The notes: a model not told the origin generated them from the letters alone. Positions 7,901 to 18,366 are shown, counted from the first letter of the stretch. The stretch is 64,000 bases of DNA from Corynebacterium tuberculostearicum (GCF_030503735.1 NZ_CP073096.1:1302001-1366000), one strand, 5' to 3'. Numbers and translations are program-made.

Positions 7901-8404
7901 ATGTCTAAAAAGTCCCCGCATGCAGCTACCCCAGCGCTCAAGGTCGTAGAGGACGCCGGTGTAAAACACCACGTGCACACCTTTGAGGCGGGCACAGATC
8001 TCTTCGGAGATCACGCCGCCGCAGCCTTGGACGTAGAGCCGGAACGCGTGCTCAAAACCCTGGTCATCGATTTAACGGCAGACAAAGGGGCCAAGCGGAA
8101 GTTGGCGGTGTGCGTACTCCCTACCACCCACCACCTGAGCCTTAAGAAGGCCGCGGCCGCCCACGGCGTTTCTAAGGCCGCCATGGCGGATCCGCATGAC
8201 GCGTCCAAGTCATCCGGATATATTCCCGGCGGCATTTCCCCGCTGGGCCAGAAGAACCCGCTGCCCACGGTCATTGAGGAAACCGCCGTGCTTTTTGAAA
8301 CCGTCTTTATCTCCGGCGGGCGCCGCGGTCTCGATATCGAACTCAATGCGGAGGATCTCGCGGAACTGTGCTCTGCCAGCTTTGCCGATCTACTCGCCGA
8401 GTAG
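7901..8404 (+). CDS. ybaK: YbaK-type Cys-tRNA(Pro) deacylase
   Basis: 167 residues, family-length. Family features: [20 protein letters not shown] at the start, LKTLVIDL, and [13 protein letters not shown], the conserved loop near the active site. YbaK hydrolyses cysteine misattached to tRNA-Pro by prolyl-tRNA synthetase, a trans-editing step in the cytoplasm. It is divergent from sigH and overlaps the convergent SRAP gene by 15 bases. Confidence 0.9.
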   Translation: MSKKSPHAATPALKVVEDAGVKHHVHTFEAGTDLFGDHAAAALDVEPERVLKTLVIDLTADKGAKRKLAVCVLPTTHHLSLKKAAAAHGVSKAAMADPHDASKSSGYIPGGISPLGQKNPLPTVIEETAVLFETVFISGGRRGLDIELNAEDLAELCSASFADLLAE

Positions 8405-9037
8405 CTCCGGATAATCGTTGGATACGCTGCCCACAGCCTTGTCGGCGGGGTGGGTGTGGAAGCCACGCAGGGGCGTAGGCAAGAGCAGCTCAGCAGCCTC
8501 TTCGGGGCTCCCCTCCAGCCAGGTACGCATTTCTTCGGCCGCCAAGAAGCGTGGCAGGCGGTGGTGCAGCCACTCCATTTCCTCCGTAGCTGCAGTGGTG
8601 ACAATCGTGGCAGACAGGCGGTCTAGGCCGGTGTCCCACAGGCCTGCCGCCCACAACAGGCCCTCTTCCGCACGGACGAAATAGGGCTGCTTGCCGCCTT
8701 CTTCCTGGTGCCATTCGTAGTAGCCGTTCATGGGGATAAGGCAGCGCTGCCCTTTAAAGGCATGCCGGAAGGAGGGTTTGGTGGCCACCGTTTCCGCCCG
8801 GGCGTTAAACAGCGGCGGCCCCTCAAGGTCCTTCTTCCAGTGCGGCAGCAGTGCCCACCGCGCAGGGTCGATTTGGGCGAGACTTTCACGCACACGCACG
8901 ATGGCCACCGGCTGTGTGGGCGCGATATTATAGCGCGGGCCTGGAGTGCCTTGTGGGGCATGGACCTCTGTGACTCCGGGCAGCGCTCCCACTTCATCGA
9001 GAAGGGACTCGGTAAAAAGAACGAATCTTCCGCACAT
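8390..9037 (-). CDS. SRAP/YedK-type abasic-site response peptidase
   Basis: 215 residues. The catalytic Cys2 is exposed after Met removal (MCGRF). Further landmarks: [36 protein letters not shown] (catalytic Glu) and HHRLPRFL (histidine of the active site). SRAP proteins (HMCES/YedK) crosslink to abasic sites in single-stranded DNA to shield them. It is divergent from aroA, with only 10 bases between the starts. Confidence 0.92.
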   Translation of the reverse strand: MCGRFVLFTESLLDEVGALPGVTEVHAPQGTPGPRYNIAPTQPVAIVRVRESLAQIDPARWALLPHWKKDLEGPPLFNARAETVATKPSFRHAFKGQRCLIPMNGYYEWHQEEGGKQPYFVRAEEGLLWAAGLWDTGLDRLSATIVTTAATEEMEWLHHRLPRFLAAEEMRTWLEGSPEEAAELLLPTPLRGFHTHPADKAVGSVSNDYPELLGE

Positions 9038-9047
9038 GCCCTCTATT

Positions 9048-10337
9048 ATGGACGATATGTCTCAACCTTGGTCCGCCCCGCAAGCGGCAGGCCCCATTGC
9101 GTGGGCCCAGCACGTGCCGGGCTCGAAGTCTATTACCAACCGCGCCTTCATTCTGGCCGCGTTGGCCGATGGCCCTTCTACCCTGCGCGCGCCGCTCGTC
9201 TCGCGCGATTCGCAGCTGATGGAAAAGGCGCTGGAGTCTATGGGCGCGCGCTTCGAGCACGATGGCGAGGATATCCACGTCACCCCAGGCCCGCTTAAGG
9301 GTGCCACGGTCGATTGCGGCTTGGCCGGCACGGTCATGCGCTTTATCCCACCGGTAGCTGCCTTGGCGGACGGCGCCGTGCTTGTCGACGGCGACCAGCA
9401 GGCCTACGCCCGCCCCATGTCCACCACTCTGGACGCGCTGCGCCAGCTGGGCGTAGAGGTAGACGGCGATAGTCTGCCTTTTAGCGTGCGCTCGCACGGA
9501 GTGCCGGAAGGCGGCGAGGTCACTATCGACGCCTCTGGCTCCTCGCAGTTCCTCTCCGGACTTTTGCTGGCCGGTGCGCGCTTTGCACAGGGCATTTCCG
9601 TCACCCACGAGGGCGGTCCCCTGCCCTCCATGCCGCACGTGGAGATGACCGTAGGCATGCTGCGGCAAGCCGGCGTACGCGTAGATTCCGGCGAGAATAC
9701 CTGGACCGTGCATCCTGGCCCGATTGCCGGGCGGGATTGGGCAATCGAGCCGGACCTGTCCAATGCCACACCGTTCCTTGCCGCCGCTGCCGTCACCGGC
9801 GGTCGTGTGACCGTCAAACGCTGGCCTGCGAATACCACTCAGCCGGGCGACGCTATTCGCCATATTTTGGTGGATATGGGCGTCATGGTCACCCAAGAGC
9901 CGGGCTTTGTCACCGCAAAGGGCACCAAGGGCGGCGCGCTGCAGGGCATCGCGCGCAATATGGGTGATATCGGCGAGCTGACCCCCACCGTCGCAGCGCT
10001 TTGTGCCCTGGCAGAAACCCCCTCTACGCTCACCGGCATTGCGCACCTGCGCGGCCATGAAACGGACCGTCTCAAGGCGTTGGCGGATAATATCAATGCC
10101 CTAGGCGGCAAGGTCGCCGAGCTTGCCGACGGCCTGCACATCGACCCCGCACCTCTCCACGGCGGCGAGTGGCCGTGCTACGCGGACCACCGCATGGCCA
10201 CCGCGGGAGCCATCATCGGCCTGAAGGTGCCGGGCATAGAGATAGAGGATATATCTACCACCGCAAAGACGCTGCCTGGCTTCGACCGCATGTGGGAGAC
10301 CATGTTGAACCCCGAGCAACAGGAGAGCAATGGCTAG
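9048..10337 (+). CDS. aroA: 3-phosphoshikimate 1-carboxyvinyltransferase (EPSP synthase)
   Basis: 429 residues if translation begins at ATG 9048; ATG 9057 is an alternative. A longer upstream frame would overlap the SRAP coding strand and is not family-like. Motifs: [11 protein letters not shown] (substrate and phosphate binding), [29 protein letters not shown] and [10 protein letters not shown]. It condenses shikimate-3-phosphate and PEP to EPSP, the sixth step of the shikimate pathway. There is no obvious ribosome site before 9048, so a leaderless start is possible. The rsgA gene overlaps its end by 8 bases. Confidence 0.95.
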   Translation: MDDMSQPWSAPQAAGPIAWAQHVPGSKSITNRAFILAALADGPSTLRAPLVSRDSQLMEKALESMGARFEHDGEDIHVTPGPLKGATVDCGLAGTVMRFIPPVAALADGAVLVDGDQQAYARPMSTTLDALRQLGVEVDGDSLPFSVRSHGVPEGGEVTIDASGSSQFLSGLLLAGARFAQGISVTHEGGPLPSMPHVEMTVGMLRQAGVRVDSGENTWTVHPGPIAGRDWAIEPDLSNATPFLAAAAVTGGRVTVKRWPANTTQPGDAIRHILVDMGVMVTQEPGFVTAKGTKGGALQGIARNMGDIGELTPTVAALCALAETPSTLTGIAHLRGHETDRLKALADNINALGGKVAELADGLHIDPAPLHGGEWPCYADHRMATAGAIIGLKVPGIEIEDISTTAKTLPGFDRMWETMLNPEQQESNG

Positions 10338-11355
10338 GCGTTTTGGTTCCTTTGATGAATCCGATGTGCGCGTGCGCCCCGGCAAGGGGTCGCGGCCGCG
10401 CACGAAAGAACGCCCCAAGCACAAGAATGCCAAGTTTGGCATGGTCGTTACCAAGGACCGAGGGCGCTGGGGCGTCGCGCTAGATGATGGCCCACGCGTT
10501 ACCGCAATGCGCGCCCGCCAGCTAGGCCGCACCGCCATCGAGGTGGGCGACCGCGTCGGCGTCGTAGGCGATACCTCCGGTAAGAAAGACACCCTAGCGC
10601 GCATAGTGAAACTCGAAGAGCGCACCTCCGTCCTCCGGCGCACGGCCGATGACACCGACCCTTATGAGCGCATCGTGGTGGCGAATGCGGACCAGATGCT
10701 CATCGTCACCGCCGTGGCCGATCCTCCACCGCGCTCCGGGTTTGTCGAGCGCGCCCTCATTGCTGCGTTTGTGGGCAATATCCACCCCATCCTGTGCCTG
10801 ACCAAAACCGATCTCACGGATCCTGCCCCCTTCGCGGCAGAGTTCGCCGATCTTGATGTCACGGTGGTGGAAGCCGGCGTCGAAGACGGACTTGAGGCGG
10901 TGCGCCACCACATCGACGGCCACGTCACCGCGCTCATCGGACATTCCGGCGTGGGTAAATCCACCCTAGTCAACCGACTGGTATCGGATGCAGGTAGGGA
11001 GACGGGGGAAGTATCGGGCGTCGGCAAGGGCAGGCATACCTCCACCCAATCGGTGGCGCTCCCTCTCCCCGCCGAGGATGCATTCACCGGCGGCTGGATT
11101 ATCGATACCCCAGGCATTCGTTCCTTTGGCCTCGCACACGTGGATGCCGATGACGTGCTAGGCGTCTTTGAAGACCTTGCCGCAGCCATCGAGGACTGCC
11201 CCCGCGGTTGTACGCATATGGGCCCGCCTGCGGACCCAGAATGCGGCCTCGATGACCCTGCGCTTATTTCTCCTGATACCGCCAGTGCGCGGCGGCGCGA
11301 CGCGGTGCGCGGCCTACTCGAGGCCCTGCGCACCAACGTGGAGTGGGAAAATTAA
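10330..11355 (+). CDS. rsgA: ribosome small-subunit GTPase RsgA
   Basis: 341 residues. It has a basic N-terminus, an OB-fold region (about 35-95), then circularly permuted G motifs in the order G4 (TKTD), G1 (GHSGVGKST), G3 (DTPG), which is diagnostic. A C-terminal zinc motif [16 protein letters not shown] closes the protein. RsgA checks and releases factors during late 30S maturation. AGGAG of the start lies in the aroA 3' end. The aroA-rsgA pair is conserved in Corynebacteriales (Mtb Rv3227-Rv3228). Confidence 0.95.
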   Translation: MARRFGSFDESDVRVRPGKGSRPRTKERPKHKNAKFGMVVTKDRGRWGVALDDGPRVTAMRARQLGRTAIEVGDRVGVVGDTSGKKDTLARIVKLEERTSVLRRTADDTDPYERIVVANADQMLIVTAVADPPPRSGFVERALIAAFVGNIHPILCLTKTDLTDPAPFAAEFADLDVTVVEAGVEDGLEAVRHHIDGHVTALIGHSGVGKSTLVNRLVSDAGRETGEVSGVGKGRHTSTQSVALPLPAEDAFTGGWIIDTPGIRSFGLAHVDADDVLGVFEDLAAAIEDCPRGCTHMGPPADPECGLDDPALISPDTASARRRDAVRGLLEALRTNVEWEN

Positions 11356-11600
11356 AGATGGAAGCCAGTATCGGCTATAAAGCCGAGCAGCACATCAATG
11401 ATGCCAAAGACCACATCGAGGATTTGGCCCCAGGTGCCCTGAGACGAGGTCTCTAGCAGCGCCAGCCACGGGGTGGTGGGCACGACGTCGGCAGCCGCAT
11501 CCGCAGCTGGGGTGGTATCTGCCAGGGCTGCCGGCGCGGCACTGAGGGCTGCGCCTGCGGTAACGGTGGCTGCAGCGAGGTTCTTGAAGCGCTGAGTCAT
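11352..11600 (-). CDS. small secreted protein, unknown function
   Basis: 82 residues. The Ala-rich signal peptide ends at about APAALA (residue 27). The mature 55 residues begin DTTPAADAAADV and end in a hydrophobic/amphipathic stretch, WGQILDVVFGIIDVLLGFIADTG. It has no cysteines. Size and composition recall small corynebacterial envelope proteins, but I do not recognise a family. Its last 4 bases overlap convergent rsgA. Confidence 0.6.
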   Translation of the reverse strand: MTQRFKNLAAATVTAGAALSAAPAALADTTPAADAAADVVPTTPWLALLETSSQGTWGQILDVVFGIIDVLLGFIADTGFHL

Positions 11601-11617
11601 GTTTTCTCCTTGAAGTT

Positions 11618-12133
11618 TTAGAACAATTCTACGAGGAAAGGCAGCTCGGTGGGGTGATAAAAGGCCATGAACTTATCCAGTGCATCGCCTACAGCCAGCT
11701 CCGCATCCTCATCGCCCAAGTCTGCGGTATCGATGGCCTCGATGGCTTTCGCGGTGGTTCCTTCAGATTCCGCGATGTCTACGTGGATAGCCGCCAAATC
11801 TTCCTTGCTGAACTGCGCCGGCTGGAGTTCTACTACTGGCTCACCCATATCCGGGCGCGGGGTGAGGACGGAGTCCTCGAGGTCCACGGAGATAACCACG
11901 CGGCGGTGGGGGAATTTCTCTTCATCGCCAATGGCCAAAAGACGCATGGAGGCCATCGAGGCTTCTAGAAACGCCGAGTAGGCGATCTCTTCTTCATCGC
12001 CCTCGGTATAAAAGTCCCGCAGCGCTGGGGTCACCATGAAACCCCACCCAGAGCGCGCAGAAAGGGAGCCGGTTTCTTCCAGCTCCGCCAGCATGGCATA
12101 CGTAGCAGGGATGTAGACGCGGGCTTTAGCCAC
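11618..12133 (-). CDS. DUF6912 family protein
   Basis: 171 residues from GTG 12133, sharing one base with the stop of the upstream HAD gene (TAGTG). The start MAKARVYIPATYAMLAELEETGSL is typical of this actinobacterial family of unknown function. The protein is acidic, lacks membrane segments or known catalytic motifs, and is probably cytoplasmic. It is probably cotranscribed with the HAD gene. Confidence 0.7.
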   Translation of the reverse strand: MAKARVYIPATYAMLAELEETGSLSARSGWGFMVTPALRDFYTEGDEEEIAYSAFLEASMASMRLLAIGDEEKFPHRRVVISVDLEDSVLTPRPDMGEPVVELQPAQFSKEDLAAIHVDIAESEGTTAKAIEAIDTADLGDEDAELAVGDALDKFMAFYHPTELPFLVELF

Positions 12134-12543
12134 TAAAACTCACCTTCAATATCGAAGACTGCCTGAATTTCAACGGACACGCGGTCGAAGCTCGTGTACA
12201 AGAAGCCGACCATGCCTGCCTCTACGGCCGCGCGAACGTTGAGAATGGAATCATCAACCATGACACAGTCATTGAGCGGCAACTCAAGGGCATCCGCTGC
12301 CGCTTGGAAAGCTGCGACCTCTGGCTTTTCCGCTCCGGCTTCCCCGGAGAGCACCACAGCATCCACATTGCCGCGGTATTCCCATTCGCGGATGTGCTCA
12401 GCACCAGGGCCGCCCGGGTCATTGGACAAAATGGCGGTTGCCGCACCATTGGCCTTTGCAGCGGCCAGCAGTGCCTTCCAGCGGCGGTTGTCTTCTTCGG
12501 TGCCATCAAGGACGCCGACATAGTCAACGATTAGACCACGCAT
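12133..12543 (-). CDS. HAD-superfamily hydrolase-like protein, small
   Basis: 136 residues with a reduced HAD fold: motif I region LIVDYVGVLDG, motif II LSND, a lysine in EKPEVAAF (motif III), and VMVDDSILNVRAA (motif IV). The nucleophile Asp7 is present, but the general acid at +2 is Val rather than Asp, so ordinary phosphatase chemistry is doubtful. No cap domain is visible. It is first of a two-gene operon with DUF6912. Confidence 0.8.
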   Translation of the reverse strand: MRGLIVDYVGVLDGTEEDNRRWKALLAAAKANGAATAILSNDPGGPGAEHIREWEYRGNVDAVVLSGEAGAEKPEVAAFQAAADALELPLNDCVMVDDSILNVRAAVEAGMVGFLYTSFDRVSVEIQAVFDIEGEF

Positions 12544-12720
12544 GTTCTTAAATCCTTTGTTAAACGAATTCTCTTTAACCCCCGAGAGTATAGCGAACCA
12601 GGCGTATATTCGCGCCCACCGCTTTCAGGAAATCCTCAGAAATGGCGGCCACACGGCAGACATGAGACAATTATCACGCGTCCGTCTCCTGCCCTAAGCA
12701 AGGAGCACTACTTCCCCACC

Positions 12721-13104
12721 ATGTACGAGCCCATTCCTGGTTACTCGCACCTCAAACTCTTCATTGCACCACACCGCGTGCGCTATGGCCGCTTGCCGAC
12801 GTCCGCGGAAGTCGCCGCCCAGCACCGCATCCAAGCCTGGGTAGTCTTCGTGCTGGAGGTAGCAGCCGGCTATCGCCCGTTGGCGCACCTCAATTCCCCG
12901 CGCTATTCAGATGCTATCCGCCTGCACATTGGCTCGTGGCTACGCCGCCGCGAGAGCCCATGTGCCACTGAGCGTTTACAGTTGACCAGCCTGCATGCGC
13001 GCCCGAACGGCGAATATTTTGGTTCCGCTTACCTTGGCCGGCAGCAACATGCCTTTACCGGCGCCGCCGACCGCACAGGCTTAACATCATTCCGTCTGCT
13101 CTAG
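12721..13104 (+). CDS. Rv3235 family protein
   Basis: 127 residues from ATG 12721. Two conserved blocks fit the actinobacterial Rv3235 family near secA: RIQAWVVFVLEVAAGYRPLAHLNSP and LTSLHARPNGEYFGSAYL. Its function is unknown; it may bind SecA or RNA, but nothing in the sequence shows this. AAGGAG is rather far from the ATG. It is divergent from the HAD/DUF6912 operon and lies on the other strand from secA. Confidence 0.65.
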   Translation: MYEPIPGYSHLKLFIAPHRVRYGRLPTSAEVAAQHRIQAWVVFVLEVAAGYRPLAHLNSPRYSDAIRLHIGSWLRRRESPCATERLQLTSLHARPNGEYFGSAYLGRQQHAFTGAADRTGLTSFRLL

Positions 13105-13130
13105 CGCAAGGAACCGTAATTTAGCGGTAC

Positions 13131-13943
13131 TTAGGAAAAGATTTGACCGAGCTGAGAGAGGATCTCGGACCAGTTCAAGGCGGACCACCCAAAGCTGGCC
13201 GCGCTGACCAAAGCCGCGATGCCAGTGGTCAGCAGACCGCCTTCAAGGGCGGATAGCCCAGAATTCTCCGCTGAGGTTCCGCCTGCGCGTGTGGCGTCCG
13301 CACCGCCGTGAGGGATAACCGATTGCTCAAAGGGTGCATTAACCTGCTTGGTAATGGTAAGGATATCGCGCAGCGCCGCCGCATAGTCTGGGAACTCATC
13401 TGGAAAAGTAGCCCCCGTCTCACCAGTCGTAGGTAGCTCGGCGCGCGTAGAAGCCTTGCCGGCGGAAACCTGCGGCAGATCCTTGGTGAACTCGCCCAGC
13501 TCGGCGCGGATTACCGCCTGCACATAGTTCGCCCCCAGCATGTCGAGGTAGTCCAAGACAGCTGCCTCGGTGAACTGCTTGCCACCTTGGGATTGGGTTC
13601 GCTTTTCTGGTTCCCATGGGAACTCAAGCGGTGTGGAATAGATATTCCCATCGGTACGCGCGGTATTGAGCCGCGCCTTGCCAAAGTAATAATCAAAGGC
13701 GGCCTCCGCCTTTTCCGGCGAGAGGATTCCATCATCTACCAGTGCATTCTTACGCTGAGTAGCAATAGCCAAAATGGCGGCGGCAGCATTGTCCTGTTCT
13801 AGCTTTTCGCCCGAGTCCAAGTTAATGCGGCACGAGGAATCAGAGTCACGCTGCATTTCATAGGCAATGGCCGGCGTAGCGCCACCGAGCAAGGTGGCAG
13901 ACAAAAGCGTCGTAATACCGAGACGCAAAGAGCGGCGGCGCAT
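13131..13943 (-). CDS. secreted or membrane-tethered corynebacterial protein, unknown
   Basis: 270 residues. The signal peptide MRRRSLRLGITTLL... probably ends at TPAIA. The mature part has helical segments with a YYFGKARLNTARTDG region, then a Ser/Thr/Gly-rich linker and a hydrophobic segment GGLLTTGIAALVSAASFGWSAL near the end, so it may be anchored by its C-terminus. Two Cys at most. No family is recognised. The IS3 element inserted about 100 bases upstream of its start. Confidence 0.6.
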   Translation of the reverse strand: MRRRSLRLGITTLLSATLLGGATPAIAYEMQRDSDSSCRINLDSGEKLEQDNAAAAILAIATQRKNALVDDGILSPEKAEAAFDYYFGKARLNTARTDGNIYSTPLEFPWEPEKRTQSQGGKQFTEAAVLDYLDMLGANYVQAVIRAELGEFTKDLPQVSAGKASTRAELPTTGETGATFPDEFPDYAAALRDILTITKQVNAPFEQSVIPHGGADATRAGGTSAENSGLSALEGGLLTTGIAALVSAASFGWSALNWSEILSQLGQIFS

Positions 13944-14047
13944 TGTCAGTGGAGCTCCTCACAGGAAATGGGCAGAATGGGCAAGTTTCTTATATTCTAC
14001 TCATTTTTCCTGAAAAGAAACCCGCCCCGCTCCCGCAAGCTATGAAC

Positions 14048-14100
14048 TGCTCCCCATTAGTTGGACTGAGAAATCAGTTGCCAACAACTAGTGGGGAGCA
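14048..14100 (+). repeat. IS3 left-end hairpin
   Basis: TGCTCCCCATTAGTTG (14048-14063) pairs with CAACTAGTGGGGAGCA (14085-14100), 15 of 16 positions. It overlaps the left terminal repeat and ends just before the orfA ribosome site (GGGGAG), so transcripts entering from outside would mask that site. Confidence 0.65.
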
Positions 14101-14106
14101 TTTTCT

Positions 14107-14589
14107 TTGAGAGCACGTAGTTCGCTGAGTGAAGTTCAGCGTGAGCAGTTAGTGGAGCTTTTCGAGCAGGGAATGGGTTGCCGAGCCGCTGCTCGTGTTG
14201 TCGGTGTCTCGAGAGACGCAACGCGTAGACTTTATCGTCGTTTCCAACTGCGTGGCAGACTATGTCTCGTGGAGAAACCAAACAAGCAGCACTACTCCTT
14301 CGAGGCGAAGAAGGAGGTTGTAGAACGTCATCTTGCGGGTGAGTCGATGATGGATCTTGCCCGAGAGTTCAATCTTTCATCCGACCACCTCGTCAAGGAC
14401 TGGGTGGCTAAGTGGCGCAGAGGCGGCGACGAGGCTCTGCGCCCGAAGCCGAAGGGCAGGCCCAAAGGATCGGCTGGGCCGAAACGCCTCACGGAAGAGG
14501 AAAAGCTTCGCCGCCAGGTTGAGCGGCTGGAAGCGGAAAACGCCTACTTAAAAAAATTGCGAGACTTGAGGAACCAGGGACACGCCTGA
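14107..14589 (+). CDS. IS3-family transposase OrfA
   Basis: 160 residues from TTG 14107, with GGGGAG 8 bases upstream. It has two helix-turn-helix regions (GMGCRAAARVVGVSRDATRRLYRRF and LAREFNLSSDHLVKDWVAKW) and a C-terminal leucine-zipper stretch, LRRQVERLEAENAYLKKL. It binds the terminal repeats and dimerises. At 14550-14556 the heptamer A_AAA_AAA is in correct phase for -1 frameshifting into OrfB. Confidence 0.93.
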   Translation: MRARSSLSEVQREQLVELFEQGMGCRAAARVVGVSRDATRRLYRRFQLRGRLCLVEKPNKQHYSFEAKKEVVERHLAGESMMDLAREFNLSSDHLVKDWVAKWRRGGDEALRPKPKGRPKGSAGPKRLTEEEKLRRQVERLEAENAYLKKLRDLRNQGHA

Positions 14590-14627
14590 AAGCCCAGGCA
14601 ATCGTCATCCTCAAGTCACACCACCGC

Positions 14628-15449
14628 TTGGACTACCTCCTGGATGCGGCCGGCATGGCACGCTCGACATTCTTCTACCACCAAAAACGACTCACCGCAC
14701 CGGATAAACATGCCGAGCTCAAACAAGCGATCCGGGACAGTTTTCAGCGCAACAAACACCGCTACGGCTACCGGCGGGTACTGCTCGACCTGCGTAACCA
14801 GGGCTGGGTGGTCAACCACAAACTTGTCTACAAGCTCATGTGCGCCATGGGCTTGAAAGCCAAGATCCGCCAGCGCAGGCCCTACATCTCCTACACTGGC
14901 ACAATCAGCTACATCGCTGAGAACACACTCGAGCGCAACTTCACCCCCGATAGGCTCAACACTGTCTTCGTCAGCGACGTCACCGAGTTCAAAGTCGCTG
15001 GCCGCAAGGTGTATCTCTCACCGGTGATGGACCTGTTCGACCGCTCAATCGTCGCCCACACAGTGGCCACATCGCCGTCTACAGCGTTTACCTCGGCTTC
15101 GTTGGCGCAGGCGATCAAAGCGTGTGCTCCAGAGCCGGGCTGGATGATCCACACCGATCAAGGATTCCAATACCAGCACTCATCATGGCGCACCCTGATT
15201 AGCCAGCACCAGGGAGTCCAATCGATGTCACGCAAAGGCAACTGCTACGACAACGCGGTCATGGAGAACTTCTTCGGCCACCTGAAAACCGAGATGTACC
15301 ACGGAGAAGCCTTCGACACCGTCGCAGAGTTCAACCAGGCAATCGACGAGTACATCCGGTGGTACAACACCGAACGCATCCAACAACGACTCAAGGGTCT
15401 AACCCCGATGCAATATCGAAATCAGACCCTTGAAGCCCTAACCGCCTAG
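14628..15449 (+). CDS. IS3-family transposase OrfB (DDE integrase core)
   Basis: The listed frame starts at TTG 14628, but it is open back to the slippery site near 14556, so the natural product is probably an OrfAB fusion made by -1 frameshifting. DDE residues are present: SDVTEF, HTDQGFQY and NAVMENFFGHLK. The HTH_21 segment (RDSFQRNKHRYGYRRV) precedes the integrase core. It cuts and joins the element ends through a circle intermediate. No truncation. Confidence 0.93.
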   Translation: MDYLLDAAGMARSTFFYHQKRLTAPDKHAELKQAIRDSFQRNKHRYGYRRVLLDLRNQGWVVNHKLVYKLMCAMGLKAKIRQRRPYISYTGTISYIAENTLERNFTPDRLNTVFVSDVTEFKVAGRKVYLSPVMDLFDRSIVAHTVATSPSTAFTSASLAQAIKACAPEPGWMIHTDQGFQYQHSSWRTLISQHQGVQSMSRKGNCYDNAVMENFFGHLKTEMYHGEAFDTVAEFNQAIDEYIRWYNTERIQQRLKGLTPMQYRNQTLEALTA

Positions 15450-15526
15450 AATTAAACCAGTCCAACTTTCGGGGGCCAGTTCACTAAAGCGGGTACGGGG
15501 CGGGTATCAACTAAGCAGGCGAACGC

Positions 15527-18112
15527 TTAGGCCTCCACGGTGCCTTCACCGTTGCCGGTCGCAGTAGCAGCAGATTCGCTGGCCTTCTCTTCTTCCTGCT
15601 GCTTGAACTGCTTGCGCAGCATAAACAGCTGGCGGACGGTCTCTTCTTTCACGCCATCATTCATGGCATTGAACATTTCGCCGCCCTCCTTCTGATACTC
15701 CACCAGCGGATCGCGCTGGGCCATTGCGCGCAGACCAATGCCCTCCTTGAGGTAGTCCATCTCATAAAGGTGCTCGCGCCACTTCTGGTCAATAATCGGC
15801 AGGATAACCATGCGCTCGGTGTTGCGCATCTGTTGCTCGCCACCAATTGCGGTAACGGACTCTTCCAACTTGTCGTATTCGTTATTGGCATCCTGAACTA
15901 GGGCGTCGCGAAGTTGCTCGGCCGAAAGCTCACCCGGGGAACCATACTCGGAGCCTTCCACCAGTTCCTCGTGGGAAATGGTTGGACCATACAGGGACTC
16001 CAATGCGTTCCACAGCTCGTCCAGATCCCAATCCTCCACGTAGCCGGTGGCGGTAGCGCCGGCTACATACGCAGAAACGGTGTCATCAATCATGCCGCGG
16101 ATATTGTCTTGAATATCGCCGGCATCGAGGATGTCGTGGCGGGTAGCATAAACCACCTTGCGCTGCTCATTGAGCACCTCGTCATACTTGAGGACGTTCT
16201 TGCGCATTTCAAAGTTTTGGTTCTCCACCTGTGCCTGAGCACCCTTGATGGAGTTGGACACCATCTTGGCTTCGATGGGGACATCGTCTGGGACATTGAG
16301 GCGGTTCATCATGTTTTCCATGGATTGTCCAACGAAGCGGACCATCAGCTCATCACGCATGGATAGGTAGAAGCGGGTTTCACCCGGATCGCCCTGGCGG
16401 CCGGTACGGCCACGCAGCTGATTATCAATACGGCGAGACTCGTGACGCTCGGTACCCAGCACGTATAGGCCACCGGCCTCGCGCACCTGGTCGCCCAGCT
16501 TCTTGGATCGCTCCCTTTCCGCATCGATTTCAGCTTCCCAGGCCTCTTGGTACTTCTCTTCATCCTCAAACGGATCTAGGCCGCGCTCGCGTAGCTTTTC
16601 ATCGAGGATGACCTCAGGGTTACCACCGAGCACGATATCGGTACCACGGCCAGCCATATTGGTAGCCACGGTCACGGTGCCAGGGCGGCCGGCACGAGCG
16701 ATGATCTGCCCCTCTTCCTCATGGTGCTTTGCGTTGAGCACATTGTGCTTGATGCCACGCTTGGACAGCAGCTGAGACAGGTACTCGGAGCGTTCCACGG
16801 AGGTGGTACCAACCAACACCGGTTGTTTGGATTCGACGTGCTCTGCAATATCGTCTACCACCGCGGCAAACTTGGCTTCCTGCGTCTTATAGATGCGGTC
16901 AGAGTGATCCGCGCGCTGGTTCGGCTTATTGGTAGGAATCGACACCACATCCAAGTCATAGATGGAGTGCAGCTCAGCGGCCTCGGTCTCCGCGGTACCA
17001 GTCATTCCGGAGATCTTTTCATATAGGCGGAAGTAGTTCTGCAGGGTAACGGTAGCCAGCGTCTGGTTCTCGTTTTTAATCTCCACCTGCTCCTTGGCCT
17101 CAATGGCCTGGTGCATGCCCTCGTTGTAGCGGCGGCCGGCCAGCACGCGGCCGGTAAAGCCATCCACAATCATGACTTCCCCGTTGCGGACAATATAGTC
17201 CTTATCCCGGGTGAAAAGTTCCTTGGCCTTGAGGGCGTTGTTCAGGTAGGACACCAACTGAGAATGTTCAGGGGCGTAGAGGTTATCGATGCCAAGCTGA
17301 TCCTCAACGAATTCCACGCCCTCTTCCAGCACACCGATGGTCCGCTTCTTGTGATCCACTTCGTAGTGGATACCTTCACGCATGCGCGGTGCCAATTGAG
17401 CGAAGACACCGTAGAACTGGGAGGAACCATCTACCGGGCCGGAGATAATGAGCGGGGTACGGGCTTCATCGATAAGAATCGAGTCGACCTCGTCCACGAT
17501 GCAGTAGTTGTGTCCGCGCTGAACCACATCATTAAGGGAACGGACCATGTTATCGCGCAGGTAGTCAAATCCCAGCTCGTTATTGGTGCCGTAAGTAATG
17601 TCGCAATCGTAGGCAGCTTTGCGCTCTGGTGGGCGCATCTCGGATAGGATAACGCCCACGGACAGGCCGAGCCAGCGGTGGACACGGCCCATCATTTCGG
17701 CATCGCGCTTGGCCAGGTAGTCGTTAACGGTCACGATGTGCACGCCCTTGCCGTCAAGAGCGTTGAGGTAGGCCGGCAGCAGCGAAGTCAAGGTCTTGCC
17801 CTCACCAGTGCGCATCTCGGCAACGTTGCCGAAGTGCAAGGCCGCACCGCCCATGATCTGCACGCGGTAGTGCTTCTGATCGAGGACGCGCCAGGCAGCC
17901 TCGCGAACGGTAGCAAAAGCCTCGAGCAAGATGTCATTCATCTCTTCGCCGTCTTTCAGGCGGGTCTTAAACTCGTCGGTCTTTGCCTTAAGTTCGTCGT
18001 CCGAAAGCTCCGCGTACTTATCCTCAAGGGCAATTACATCGTCTGCCATTTTGCCCAGGCGCTTGACCGTACGGCCCTCGCCCGCGCGCAGCAGCTTGGA
18101 AAGTCCAAACAC
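15527..18112 (-). CDS. secA: preprotein translocase ATPase SecA1
   Basis: 861 residues from GTG 18112. Motifs: [17 protein letters not shown] (Walker A), [20 protein letters not shown] (Walker B/DEAD-like), [25 protein letters not shown] and [11 protein letters not shown]. SecA drives export of unfolded proteins through SecYEG at the inner membrane. The C-terminus is Ser/Ala/Glu-rich and has no CxCx8C zinc tail, so SecB-type binding is absent. Length suits the housekeeping SecA1. The upstream neighbour is hpf. Confidence 0.96.
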   Translation of the reverse strand: MFGLSKLLRAGEGRTVKRLGKMADDVIALEDKYAELSDDELKAKTDEFKTRLKDGEEMNDILLEAFATVREAAWRVLDQKHYRVQIMGGAALHFGNVAEMRTGEGKTLTSLLPAYLNALDGKGVHIVTVNDYLAKRDAEMMGRVHRWLGLSVGVILSEMRPPERKAAYDCDITYGTNNELGFDYLRDNMVRSLNDVVQRGHNYCIVDEVDSILIDEARTPLIISGPVDGSSQFYGVFAQLAPRMREGIHYEVDHKKRTIGVLEEGVEFVEDQLGIDNLYAPEHSQLVSYLNNALKAKELFTRDKDYIVRNGEVMIVDGFTGRVLAGRRYNEGMHQAIEAKEQVEIKNENQTLATVTLQNYFRLYEKISGMTGTAETEAAELHSIYDLDVVSIPTNKPNQRADHSDRIYKTQEAKFAAVVDDIAEHVESKQPVLVGTTSVERSEYLSQLLSKRGIKHNVLNAKHHEEEGQIIARAGRPGTVTVATNMAGRGTDIVLGGNPEVILDEKLRERGLDPFEDEEKYQEAWEAEIDAERERSKKLGDQVREAGGLYVLGTERHESRRIDNQLRGRTGRQGDPGETRFYLSMRDELMVRFVGQSMENMMNRLNVPDDVPIEAKMVSNSIKGAQAQVENQNFEMRKNVLKYDEVLNEQRKVVYATRHDILDAGDIQDNIRGMIDDTVSAYVAGATATGYVEDWDLDELWNALESLYGPTISHEELVEGSEYGSPGELSAEQLRDALVQDANNEYDKLEESVTAIGGEQQMRNTERMVILPIIDQKWREHLYEMDYLKEGIGLRAMAQRDPLVEYQKEGGEMFNAMNDGVKEETVRQLFMLRKQFKQQEEEKASESAATATGNGEGTVEA

Positions 18113-18310
18113 GGTTAGTTAGTCCTTCTAGTCGCGACAATAAAGTTAACTCGTCGCTATTGTACTCACTAGCTTTCACAAAGCACTTCCCGCCTAGCGC
18201 AAAATGCGTTAGCAAAGCTGCCACTGGCTCTAGCCAACCGGCTTCACCGCGGCCGCTAGCGCTGCTTGCCGACACCTCGGCCGACAATCCCCTTATTTCC
18301 CTACTGCCAT

Positions 18311-18345
18311 AAAACGACCCCGCCACACGGTCGCAGCGGGGTTCC
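18311..18345 (-). terminator. terminator downstream of hpf
   Basis: Read on the minus strand, ACCCCGC and GCGGGGT arms (18336-18342 and 18317-18323) precede CGTTTTA. It separates hpf from secA, implying a separate secA promoter in 18113-18310. Confidence 0.7.
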
Positions 18346-18366
18346 TGAAGTTTAAGACAGGGTTCT

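Larger units (their letters stand above)
14043..15483 (+). mobile_element. complete IS3-family insertion sequence
   Basis: Terminal inverted repeats start TGAACTG: the left reads TGAACTGCTCCCCATTAGT and the right (complement) TGAACTGGCCCCCGAAAGT, both followed by TGGACTG. The element is flanked by 3-bp direct repeats CTA (14040-14042 and 15484-15486), the normal IS3-family duplication. It carries orfA and orfB with a -1 slippery site, and both frames are intact, so it could be active. It lies between the secreted protein at 13131 and secA. Confidence 0.95.

Noticed and set aside
7873..7995. Longer N-terminus for SigH
   Set aside because: It would overlap the ybaK start and the extra residues do not look like SigH.
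8994..10058. 354-codon open frame antisense to aroA
   Set aside because: Shadow of the GC-rich aroA codons, with His/Arg/Gly-rich composition.
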